The notes beneath the pieces are model-generated. The model had not been told where the DNA came from. It made no database searches and saw only the letters and a list, made by a program, of their open reading frames with translations. 64,000 bases of DNA, from contig NC_083604.1 in assembly GCF_029168945.1 (NCBI RefSeq), forward strand, positions 70,572,211 through 70,636,210, given 5' to 3'. Position 1 is the stretch's first letter. Each line of letters opens with the position of its first letter. Origin of the DNA: Cannabis sativa (lineage: Eukaryota; Streptophyta; Magnoliopsida; Rosales; Cannabaceae). Below, in pieces: positions 23,020 through 34,300 of the stretch. A program made the position numbers and the translations under genes.

Positions 23020-23327
23020 GAGACCCTATGCCGTCGGTTCCTAGCACAGAACCGACGGCATAGGTGCACACGTGTCAATAAAGTGTGCACCTATGCCGTC
23101 GGTTCTTTGCTAGGAACCGACGGCATAGGGTCTCCCAAAAAACCTTAAAAAATCCCAATTTTCAACCGACGGGATAGGGTTTAGTAATATATATACCTAC
23201 GGTTTTTACCAAAAAACCGCCTCTAAATGTCAATTTCGAATCTGGTGGGTGTTCTCACACCCTTTAGCTTCCCTTTTTATAAAATGGGTTAAAAAAAGGG
23301 AAGCTAAAGACCCATATTGTAGTAGTG
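23020..23327. repeat. CACTA-1 right subterminal zone with terminal hairpin
   Basis: 23025-23180 holds TATGCCGTCGGTTC repeats and their complements. From about 23255 to 23308 the sequence CTTTAGCTTCCCTTTTT is answered by its inverted copy AAAAAAAGGGAAGCTAAAG, a strong hairpin 20 bp from the end. AACCGCCTCTAAATG, normally close to the terminus (the complement lies about 20 bp from the left end), is here displaced about 100 bp inward. Confidence 0.75.
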
Positions 23328-23330
23328 AAC

Positions 23331-23958
23331 ATATAATAAGATAACATTTAATTTGATTACAAAATATTAGCACTGTGAGTGTAGAATATTTATTCTAGAT
23401 ATATATTATTATTTATTATATGTATATATTGCTCTATATACATACAAATTAGCTTTCTAAATCTATTTTGTACAAGTTAATTCATGGAGATATATTATTA
23501 TTCATTGTATGCAATATTGCTCTATATATACAAGTTAGTTCTTAAATCTAAATTATAATTCATTGCATTCATATATTGCTTCATATTTATATTAATTCTT
23601 AGATATAAATTATCACTCATTTTATGCATATATTGTTACAAGTTAGTTCTTGAAAATTTAGATTTACTAAATAAATAAGTTATTTTAAATTTATATTTTA
23701 GATCTACACAAAATTTATGATTTTACTAAAGTTGCTTATTCAATTTTTTTTTTTTTTGAAAGTTGCTTATTCATTAAATAACATAAAATTTACTTATATA
23801 TATAAAAAAAAAAAATTATGCTGATACATTCTAACACTACAATCGGGCTATACCAAGTTAATTTTAGAGTGGGAGTACTATTTGTACAATTTATATATAT
23901 ATTTTAATATTTATTTTAATTAATATAAAATTATTTTTCTTAAAAAAAACTCACATAA
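23331..23958. other. AT-rich intergenic DNA
   Basis: It contains three loose repeats of ATATATTATTATTCATTRTATGCATATATTGCTC (about 23400-23640). No coding signal. Confidence 0.45.
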
Positions 23959-23967
23959 TATATTAAT

Positions 23968-24922
23968 GGTTAATTAGTAATTTTTCCTCCCGAACTTTGA
24001 CATGTACTAAATCGTGCCCCTTGAACTTTTTTGGCCGTTAAAAATTCCTCCCGAACTATTGAAATTGTTAAATTTAAGGACTTTTGTCTAATTTTAGTAA
24101 AAAAATTCTAACATGGATGAAAGTAGGGTTGTTCATCCGATCTAATCCGTACTTTTTTGGTCAAACAACATCCAATCTGCACTAAGTGCGGATTTTATTT
24201 TTTTTTTATCCAATCTAATCCGCACAATAGCTCAAATTCAATCCAATCCAATCCGCAAAAATGCAGATTGGATCGGTTACTTTGGATTGGTTACTTTTTA
24301 ATATTAAATTATTTAATATTTATGAAAAAATATTTTTTTTTTTTCACATAACTAGCAACAAAATTAAACAAATTATAGTTATTTTATGTCTCCAACAACA
24401 CATTAAATAAATAAAATAACAAATAGCAAATTCAAAGGAAGAAAAAAAATTGTATGTATAAAAAAATATTTAATTTTAATTTAAATTGTATGTAGAATTA
24501 TTCAATAAAAAAAATATAAGAATAGAATAAGTTTTGTATTATAATTGTATTATATGCATTAGACTTTTAAATTATTATTTTCTTAATGTTATTTGTATAT
24601 ATAATTTTTAATTTTGTTATAAATATGTGTGGATTGGATCGTTTTGGATCGACTATTTTATGAACACCCCTAGATGATTTCAAGAGGCATGATTTAGTAC
24701 ATATCGAAGTTTGGGGGGCATGGTTTGGTAGATATTAAAGTCTGGGAAGCATGGTTTAGTACATAAAAAATCACTGAAACAGTAAAATTGAATGAAATTA
24801 GACAAAAGTCCTTAAATTTAACAATCTCAATAGTTCAGGGGGAATTTCTAACGGACAAAAAAGTTCAAGGGGCACGATTTAGTACATGTCAAAATTCGGG
24901 GAGAAAAAATTACTAATTAGCC
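23968..24922. mobile_element. MULE-type MITE with long TIRs and perfect 9-bp TSD
   Basis: The terminal inverted repeats are about 125 bp. The left reads GGTTAATTAGTAATTTTTCC, then CGAACTTTGACATGTACTAA; the right is the near-perfect complement. The 9-bp target duplication TATATTAAT is perfect (23959-23967, 24923-24931). Long TIRs with a 9-bp duplication indicate the Mutator superfamily. A hAT element (24124-24672) is nested inside; without it the MITE is about 400 bp. No coding capacity. It ends about 450 bp upstream of the SCPL start codon. Confidence 0.9.
24124..24672. mobile_element. Nested hAT element (549 bp)
   Basis: The ends are TAGGGTTGTTCAT and, inverted, TAGGGGTGTTCAT. Subterminal repeats are of the type ATCCAATCTAATCCGCA/GGATTGGAT. 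The flanking 8-mers GATGAAAG and GATGATTT agree at five of eight positions, so the duplication is partly decayed. It interrupts the MULE-type MITE and is younger than that element. Non-coding. Confidence 0.8.
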
Positions 24923-24997
24923 TATATTAATATATTCTATATATAATTTATGAGTGAGAGTGATGACGGGCCTCTAAACATATATATTTTGAATAAG

Positions 24998-25195
24998 AGA
25001 AATATTAAAGGGTACCAGTAGCTAGTGCTTAGCACTCTCCTATATGTTAATATTGTTATTAGTCTAATTAAGAATGATGTTTTATATAATTTAATATAAT
25101 AACTAGTAAGTATTGCTAGTCAATCATAACGTAACATATCGAGAAGATGATAGTCACCACTACTACCTAATATAAATGTTCTTTCAACAATGACC
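24998..25195. mobile_element. Short MITE, copy B, in the SCPL promoter region
   Basis: It reads GAGAAATATTAAAGGGTACCAG at the left and shares TTAGTCTAATTAAG, TAATTTAATATAATAACT and the right end with copy A at 9881-10075. It ends about 175 bp upstream of the SCPL start codon. Confidence 0.55.
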
Positions 25196-25213
25196 GATTA
25201 TTATACATTGGAT

Positions 25214-25320
25214 ATCCCAATACTTCTCTAAAATAATATTTTGTAAGAGACCACGTGGTTTAATTTATGTCCGTAAAATAATATTTTGCTTATCCCAATG
25301 CGTCTCTAAAATAAAAGGGT
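25214..25320 (+). promoter_or_regulatory. SCPL upstream region: G-box between direct repeats
   Basis: A perfect palindromic G-box CCACGTGG (25251-25258), the bZIP/bHLH-binding core, lies about 115 bp before the SCPL ATG. It is flanked by a direct repeat: ATCCCAATACTTCTCTAAAATAA at 25214 and ATCCCAATGCGTCTCTAAAATAA at 25292. TAAAATAATATTTTG also occurs on both sides. A weak TATA-like AAAATAAAAG lies at about 25309. Regulation by light, ABA or jasmonate is possible for a G-box but is not shown. Confidence 0.55.
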
Positions 25321-25370
25321 CGACTTTGAATACAGTTAGAGACTAATTATTGTCATGGTACTGTGAAAAA

Positions 25371-28300
25371 ATGTTGAAGGTGCATTTTCTTCTGGTTATT
25401 TTGTTGTTGTTGTTTTACTCAAATCCAGTGATTCCTTCCACCAACATTGTCAAAACCCTCCCAGGATTTTCTGGTTCTCTTCCCTTCAAACTTCAAACTG
25501 GGTAAGTTTTGACTTGACATTTATGATTCGCACACTAAGTTAAGTTGGGTCCTTGGTACGTAAACAGCTCACCTTAGTTTCTTATCTTCTTCGTTTGCAG
25601 ATATATTAGAGTAGATGAAAAAGAAGATGTTAATTATTTTTATTACTTTATTGAATCTGAGAGAAATCCAAGAGATAATCCTCTTATGCTCTGGTTAAGT
25701 GGAGGCCCTGGTTGCTCTGTTCTCTCTGGACTTGCCTTTGAGATAGGTTCTTTCAAATTTAATTACAGTACTTAAATAATTTTTTGGTTAGAATAATGCT
25801 TCGAATTTTGTTTTTTCTTGTGTAGGCCCTTTAAAGTTTAAGAATGTTGAGTACAATGGAAGTTTACCAGCATTGGAACTGAATCCGTACTCATGGACAA
25901 AGGTAGGCATATTTATTATATAAGTGTATGTATATAAATATAAATGTAATTGATCTGATCCTTGTGTAACAATTGTGATGAGACTTCATAGGTGGCCAGT
26001 ATAATATTTCTAGATGCACCAGTTGGTACTGGATTCTCCTATTCAAAGAGCCTTGAAGGGTCTCAAACTGGTGACTTTGTCTATGCTAATAGATGCCATA
26101 ATTTTATGAGAAAGGTTGATAAATAAGAGTTTGGTGCATTAATTCAAGTATTTAAAATACCAAAATGTGGTGTTTGGTTTGATGGAATGTAATAGTAATA
26201 GTAATGTAATGGAATAAGAATGGTAATAGAAATTGATTATAATGTTTGGTTTGTAGTTAAAATTAATATTGTAATCAAAATTATTATGTTTAATTTGGTA
26301 TAAGAATGTAATAGAATAAAATGTGTGTTGACTAAAATGACCTTATTGCTTTTATTATAAAATTATAAAATATTAAAAAAAAAAAAAAAGGCAATATAGA
26401 CTTTGACTCTTTTTTACTATATAATATTATTTTTTTTCTTTGTATTGGAGTGTAATTGTAATGAGAATCACATTGGTTTTGATATGTAATCATCATTATG
26501 TAATAAGCATTACATTGTAATAGATTACAAAAGTTAAAAAAAAAAATACAATGCAATGGACCTATTTTATTACTATTACTATTACCATTACAATGAACCA
26601 AACATCACAATAATGTTATCTGTAAATCTGAACTTTGTTACATTATATTTATATGGTTATCTTTTGGTATGCAGTGGTTTCTTGCTCACCCTAAGTTCAA
26701 CACAAACTCATTTTATTTAGGCGGGGACTCATTTTCTGGCAAGATCATCCCAATCATTGCTGAACAAATTGCTCAGAGTAAATGACATATAAAATTGTAA
26801 AAACAAAAGCCTAATAAAGTTGTGAAACAAATTACCAAGTTAGGTAAATTTTGCAGGTGTTGAAGCCAACAACATACCAAAAATTAACTTCAAGGTACTT
26901 TTTTAGGAAGAAAAAAACACTAGTTCTTTTCTTGGGATTAAAATCATAGCTAATATCTATGAACAATTTCTCAATCTTCAGGGTTATTTGCTTGGGAATC
27001 CAATCACGGATTCAAAAATTGAAGACAATTACAAAGTTAAATTTGCTCACCAATTGGGTCTTGTATCCGATGAGCTCTACCAGGTTATACTAAAGATTTT
27101 TCTTTTATTGTAATGAATCATGACTGTTAGAATAGAAAATGATTAAGCAACAAGTTGTTACTATTGCTGGTTTGTTATTTTCTCAGCTGTCTACATCTTG
27201 AGTTAGTTAGAAGTTGTTAGGAGTTAGTTAAAGTTTTTCTTCAACTTCTCTCTATATTAGTTCTCCATATATAAATGTCAAGATCAAGCCAACTGTATTC
27301 AGCGGAGCATTATTTCTCATCCTTCATCTTCATCTCTCTCTCTCACCTCCATTATTTCTTTCTTGCTCAAGTAAATTTATTCAATAAACTAATTTTTAAC
27401 TTAGTTAAAAATTTGTGGCCAAAATCATAACTATTTTATCTCAAAAAAAATTATAGTTTAAATTATTAATTAGTTACAAAAAAAATTACAATTTTATTGT
27501 GACTCTAAAGACTAACTTGTAACTAATTAAATTTCTATTATAATTTATTTTTGTGACACAAGAAGTTTATATAAGACCTAACCTACATTCTTAAATCCAA
27601 GTTTGGTTGATTGATTGATTCTCAGTCATTGAAGAAGACTTGCAAAGGACACTACATAGGACAACACAGTAATGATACACTTTGCGCAAAGAATCTTGAA
27701 GCTTACTCAATGGTATGAAGATTTTTTCTAATTTTTTTTTTTTTATATGGAAGTATAATTTTATAAGACGTATTATCATTTTTTGATAAATTTTAAATAA
27801 TTAACATTCTTCGTGTGTTTCAAAAAAAAAAAATTCTTCGTGTAAACATTCAATTTCACTGATAAAACAAGTTTTAAACATTTTTTTTTTGTTGCTTTTT
27901 GGTCTAAATTTATAAAAGAATTTAATAACTACATTGTAGATAGTTATATATACTATATTATTATTACATAGGTAACGTATATATTTAGTTTTATTTTAAG
28001 TTTAGTATTTTGATTTTTAAATGTCATATATGAGTTAGAAGTAAATGATGTTTAATGTAAAGTGCTAAGAGAAGAAAACATAATAGTATTCTGAAAAAAA
28101 AAAAAAGATTAAGTAAAATATTGTGTAAAATTTAATTAAATACAAAATATTAATTAAATATACTGTAAACGCAATAACAACTTATATATAAAATTGAAAG
28201 TAAAATAATGTATAGTAAAGTTTTAATGATTGATAAAAGAAAACTATAGTGTGAAGTTTTGATAATTAGAAGAAAACATTCAAAATGTTTTGAAAATTAA

Positions 28301-31300
28301 AAAAACAAATTGTATGATGTTTTGAAAATTAAATGGAAAGACTACATAAAATTTAAAGAGAAGATACTTAACGAAAAATTAATAGAAAACATTATTGAAG
28401 ACACTTTTAATTTCTTATCACTTAAACGGATAGAACAGTAAAATATTTTCACGCTCTTCATATTTTATCTTTTTTGAATGGGCATATAATTGAATTGTAT
28501 TTTTAGTTGTAATTTTTAGATTTGAATAATTCTTGCAGCGAAAATTTAAATAATTGTATTTCCTTTTTACAATACATATACCTGTAAGAAAATAAAAATG
28601 AAATAAATCAAAAACCAATTAAAATAATGTGATTAAAAATTATATATTATGACCAACAAATTAAAATTAATTCTGTAATTGAGAAACCTAAAAGTGAATT
28701 CAAAACCAATAAAAAAACACACATTCTAATATTGCATTTCTCTCACTCCCATTTATTGAGGAGAAGCGTCAACAACCATTGACTAAAAAAACAAAGTACT
28801 CATGTAGCAAATTTCAGGTTGAACCAACCTTGGCACTAGTTAGCAAGGAACCCATATCTAAAGAGATTAACTGCATAATTTGACAAAATCGATTATTTGA
28901 AGTTTCTTAACCTTCCATTGGAAATATAAAGATGACTAAAAATATTGGAAATATCATCAAGAGTCCAAGAAAACATAATCTGAGTGAATCGATAATATGA
29001 AGTTTCTCAACCTATCATCATCTCTTTTAACTTTTATTACATAATCGTTAACAACTAACTACAATTAGCATTTTTAACTTTAACTAATAAAGTATTTTAA
29101 CAGTAATGGCAAAATCTGTTAGGTGACATGTGATTGAAGGAAATGAAATGGATTGAAGGGAATGAATTATAATAGAATAGCAAGGAAATAATTTTATTTT
29201 ATTTATTTTTTGTTTAATTTTATTTTATTTTAACTCTTTTTTTTTAAAAAAAAATTTTGGGTTGCTATAGTCGTTGTTCCGGTAATTTTTATACGGGTTT
29301 TTATGTGAATTTTGGTTACAATTTAAATTATTCCGTTGATTGTTATATGAGTTTCTTGTGAATTTTTGTAAAAATGCAAAAGAAATATATATATATTTTT
29401 TAAAATATAAAAATATTTCTATATATCTTTATTTAGTTATAGTTCAACTTCATATATCTTTCAGAGAATAACCATTTTTTGATTATTTTGTAGTGCATTG
29501 AAAATATAAATCTTCCACATATCTTGGAGTCCAATTGCTCAACTTTTCTTAATAATGATAAGTTGCATAGCCAAAGATCACTCTTAGAAAAGTCACTCAA
29601 ACCAAATTTGATTCAACTAGGCCTTAATATCAAGAATCTACCTCCACCCCCTGAAGCTTCCAAATTTGGATGTTGGGTAAACTCTCTTATGCTACCTTTC
29701 AATCCATTTTTCTAATTAAAAAAATTCTTGTTAGATACATATATATGTGTATATAGTCGTTTCTAATTAACAAAGATGGTTTCAGACTTATAAAAATCTA
29801 CTAGTGTATTATTGGGCAAATGACAAGACTGTTCAAGAGGCACTCCATATTCAGAAAGTAAGAAATTATTCTTATTATATATAAATAATGAGAGAATAAT
29901 AAAATGCCATTAAAATATATGCTGTCGGTTTAGATTAATATATATATAGTGGTTAATTTCTTTGGTTTTGATTGTGAAAATGGATAGGAAACGATACAGA
30001 TATGGATAAGATGCAATCGGTCATTACCTTACGCAAAAGATGTGGATAGTGTTGTTAGTTATCATAAGCAACTCAACTCAAGAGGTTATAGAGCTCTAAT
30101 ATACAGGTACTCTAATAATAAATGATCTAACTAATTAGACATTTATATAAAATAGTGACATTATAAATTTTTATTTTGAATATAGAAAATGTGGGTTAAT
30201 ATTATATTATATGTTAATATGATATGCAGTGGAGATCATGACATGGTGGTCCCCTACCTTGGAACCCTGGCATGGATCAAATCTATGAATCTTTCTATTG
30301 TTGATAGATGGAGACCTTGGTTGGTTGATAATCAAGTTGCTGGGTAAAATCATCTAAACTTAAGACTCATATATATATAAATATATATAATTATATTTGT
30401 ATGTAATTAGTCCTTAATCAAATACTAACATTAATGTGTATGCAGATATGTGACAGAATATTCAAAAGGTTTATTTACATTCACTACTATCAAGGTAAGA
30501 TTATAATTATTATAATTAAAAGTTAGGTACAATAGTACTAAGTATATGATAATCGAGTATTGTTATTGGACAATAATAGTGCTTAGTATTTTTTTATAGA
30601 TGACGCCTCACAATTGGTTTAGAGATATTCTTTAAAAGTTATTTTTTAAAGTTATATGAGACTCGCTACTGAATTAATAGTAGTATGACACTAATGAATG
30701 TGCTAGGTACCAGTGGTATCTTTTAGCAATTCACATGATGACTTACAAAAAAATGCTAATGGTGTCTAACATTCTTATGAGATGTAATATTGATATTAGT
30801 ATAATTTAATATTAGATTTCATACATTTTATTTTATTGAAGATTATAGAGAATCGCTAACAAATCTTAAAATAATATATTATAGAAGTGTTAGACATCTT
30901 AGTGTCCCGTAACAACATTTGAATTGTTAGGAAAATATAAATCCATGAAAAGAAATTTAATAAACCAATAAAATTACAACTTATAATGCAAAAAGTTATA
31001 AGGACAAAAAAAAATTAAATAAAACGAGATAAGAACGCAAAATAGAAATAAAAGAAAGATTAGAAAGAGATAGAAGACAATACAACTCAAAAACACAAAA
31101 TTACAAGGTGAAAAATAAAAGTAAAAGCAACAATAGTCTAAATAATATATGATATATAATATGGTATAAAAGAGAAGAGGAAGAAAATAAAGAACACTAA
31201 GTGTAGCAATGTGGGGGATCACTAAAAATTTGGAGAATGTTTTAACATTTTTGTCTAAAAAACTTATTTCTCCTTACTATCAAACACTTGGGATGATATA

Positions 31301-34300
31301 GAAATGTTCCCAGGAATCAACAAGCCTTAGATTATCTTCTATAGCTAGTGCTCTATAGATAGAGAAGAAAAAAATGTGTTGATAAAGTGAACTATAGCCC
31401 TCTATTTAGTGTTAGGAACCACAATTGAAACACACACCTAATAGCTATTACTATAGACCCATAGCTCTTTGCAATGTAGCTTACAAGTGCATCTCTAAGC
31501 TCTTGGCGCTGCGTTTGAAGCCCCTACGTACTGCCCTCCATCATTTCTCCGGCTCAGTCGGCCTTTATTCATGGGCGTTTTATTGCGGAGAATACAGCTG
31601 TGGCTAGAGAAATTGTTCATTCCATGAGAAGAAAGAAAGGAAAAAAGGGATTCATGATGATAAAGCTGGATATGAAGAAAGCGTATGATAAAATGGATTG
31701 GGGATTTATTCTTAATACGCTGAAAGGATTGGGTTTCCATCTCAATTTGGTGAAGTGGATTGAGAAGTGTATTACCATCCAACAAATGGGATTGCTTATA
31801 AATGGATCTGTTCAAGGCACAATCAAACCTACTTGTGGCCTCAGACAGGGAGACCCCTATCCCCGACCCTCTTCATTATTGCTGCGGATGTTCTATCTAG
31901 ATTAATAACTACAAGAATGATCGAGGGGCAGATTCAAGGTATCCAGAGATGGCCCGGCAATTACATATCTGATGTTCGCTGACGATGTAATATTATTCGG
32001 GAAAGCTTCAGTCAAGGAAGCAAAAAGTTTCCTTCGGTGCCTTGAAGATTATTGCTCTTGGTCGGGACAAGCGGTTAACTACCAAAAGTAAACAGTGTTT
32101 TTCTCTAAGGGAGTTTCCTCGGGGCTTGCGGGGGAGATTTCGGGGATTCTCAACATGAAAAGAATGAAGAATGATGCAACTTACCTAGGCCTTCCTCTCT
32201 TCAGATCCCTAAACCGGTCAAGAGATCTTCGATTCCTGGTTGATAGGGCTTTGCAAAGGGTTATGAGTTGGAAGACAAGGCTCCTCTCAAAAGCAGGAAA
32301 AACCTGTATGATCCAATCGGTTGGATCTGATTTGGCTTCTTATGTCGCGGCTACTGAACCAATTCCATTAAATGTTGCAAGGAAAGTAGATAAATGTCTC
32401 CGAGATTTCTGGTGGGGAGACAGTAGTGAGAAGTGTAAATTGCATCTACTTGCGTGGGACTCTTTATGCCAGCCAAAACTCAGAGGAGGTCTGGGATTTA
32501 GAAGTGTTGAAATGGTGAACAAGGCTTTCATGACTAAATGGGCTTGGAAAGCTTTGACTGATAATACCAGTACGTGGAGTAAGGTGGTACAAGATAAGTA
32601 CTTAAAGGGAAGAAACTTCCTGAATCTTGAAAAACAAGGAGGAGAATCGGGGATGTGGAAAGCTATCTTGGACTCCAGGGGAGTGCTTGAGAAAGGTATT
32701 TGTAGAAAAATTGGGAATGGGGAATCAACTTCTATTTGGTTTGATCCTTGGGTTCCTGCCGTGAACCGAACCCCCATTCCTCAGAAGGATGTCTCACATG
32801 GAGTGGCATGGGTTCATCAATTCTTAAATCCGAATAATTCTTGGAATGTTCGAATGGTGAAAGAGTGGTTCGAAAGAGAAGAGGCTCAAACTATCTTGAA
32901 TATTGATCTTCCTAATGACAAGATTGACGACTCATGGATGTGGTTGGGCGAACATAATGGGATGTTTTTTATTAAATCTGCCTATCGGATGATCAAGGGC
33001 CACGATCCGAATTATGAGGAAGGTGTTTGGAAACTCATTTGGAGTTCTCCAATTCACTCTCGGCTGAAGTTCTTATGGTGGCAGGTATGTCGGGATATCC
33101 TTCCCACGAAAGGTAGATTGGCTACTATTCTGCAGGATATTCAAGATACGTGTCCTCTGTGTAAGGAAGCCTCTGAGACTACCTTCCATCTCTTCTGGAC
33201 CTGTAGCTTCGCCAAAGCTATTTGGTTCAGTATTGGGTGGGGGATCCGCACTGAGAATTACAGATCGCAGGACTGGAAGATGTGGTTTGACTGGTTTAGG
33301 CATGACTATAATCGTCCACCGAATGTCCCATTTATTGACTGGATGGTCACAACCTTATGCATTTTTGAAGTGATCTGGAGCGAGAGAAATAGACGGGTCC
33401 ATAATGAAAGCGTTAATGACCTTCCTGGTATTATGAGACTGGTTAGATTTAAAATCAAAGATCATATGCTGGTCCCCAATCACAGGGTATCTGAAGTTGT
33501 GTCTTGGGCGCCCCCTCCACAGTCCTGGGTCACCTGTAATACTGATGTTGCAGTCTCCTCGAATGGCAGCATGCTATCAGCTGTAATCCGCAACGATCGA
33601 GGAAAGATCATCTCAATCACCACCTGAGAAGTGCTATTCTCTGATCCACTAACTGCTGAAGCTAATGCTGTGTGTTTGGCAGCAGAGGTGGCTCGGGATT
33701 CAGGTATTCAACGAATTCTATTCCTCTGTGATAATCTGTGTGTGGCCAATTCGTTTGCAGCCTCGGCTCATTGCAAAGGGGACTTCAGAATCCAAGCGGC
33801 TGAGATTCGGTTCAAAGATTGTTGTTCTAAGTTCGAGGAATGGGAAATCGCGCACATTTCTCGGTTGTGCAACCACATGGCGCACAACATTGCAAAGTGG
33901 GCAATGATGCATCAAAAAACCGGGAAAATTGGAATCGAAGATATCCATGGAAGTGTGTTGGATGACTTCAATGATTGGGACCCGGGACCTGTAATCTCTT
34001 TGTAATTTGTTTTCTGGTGTTTTTTTTTTTTTACTCTGTTCTTTGTTTGGTTGGGGACTTGTCCTATTTTCTGTTGTTCTTTTTACTCTGGTTGTATTTT
34101 CCCTGTTGTTTGTTTTTGAACTCGGCAAACTTTTGCCTTTTAATGAAAGGGTGTTCTTGAACACCCCCCACTTCATCAAAAAAAAAAAACCCTAAATAGG
34201 GCAGTAAATGGGATGAGATACATTGGCACAGAAACATTCCCATTAAATTCTCAACATTCAGTAACGTCTTCGGAACTCTGGAGCTAACATCTCTAGGACC

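Larger units (their letters stand above)
17992..23327 (-). mobile_element. CACTA-1: 5.3-kb CACTA element carrying a Transposase_24/Ulp1 gene
   Basis: The ends are CACTACTACAAAAACCCCC and, inverted, CACTACTACAATATGGG, flanked by the 3-bp duplication AAC (17989-17991, 23328-23330). The left subterminal zone (18020-18230) holds inverted and direct copies of ACCGACGCCATAGG. The right zone (23020-23180) holds ACCGACGGCATAGG variants. Between them one multi-exon gene runs on the - strand. No TNP2/TNPD-type DDE transposase is recognisable, so the element probably depends on another element for mobility. Confidence 0.9.

Noticed and set aside
32340..32777. Antisense frames over the LINE (also 31495-31815, 33073-33303, 33718-34306)
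   Set aside because: The sense strand carries recognisable reverse transcriptase, zf-RVT and RNase H; the antisense frames have no domain.
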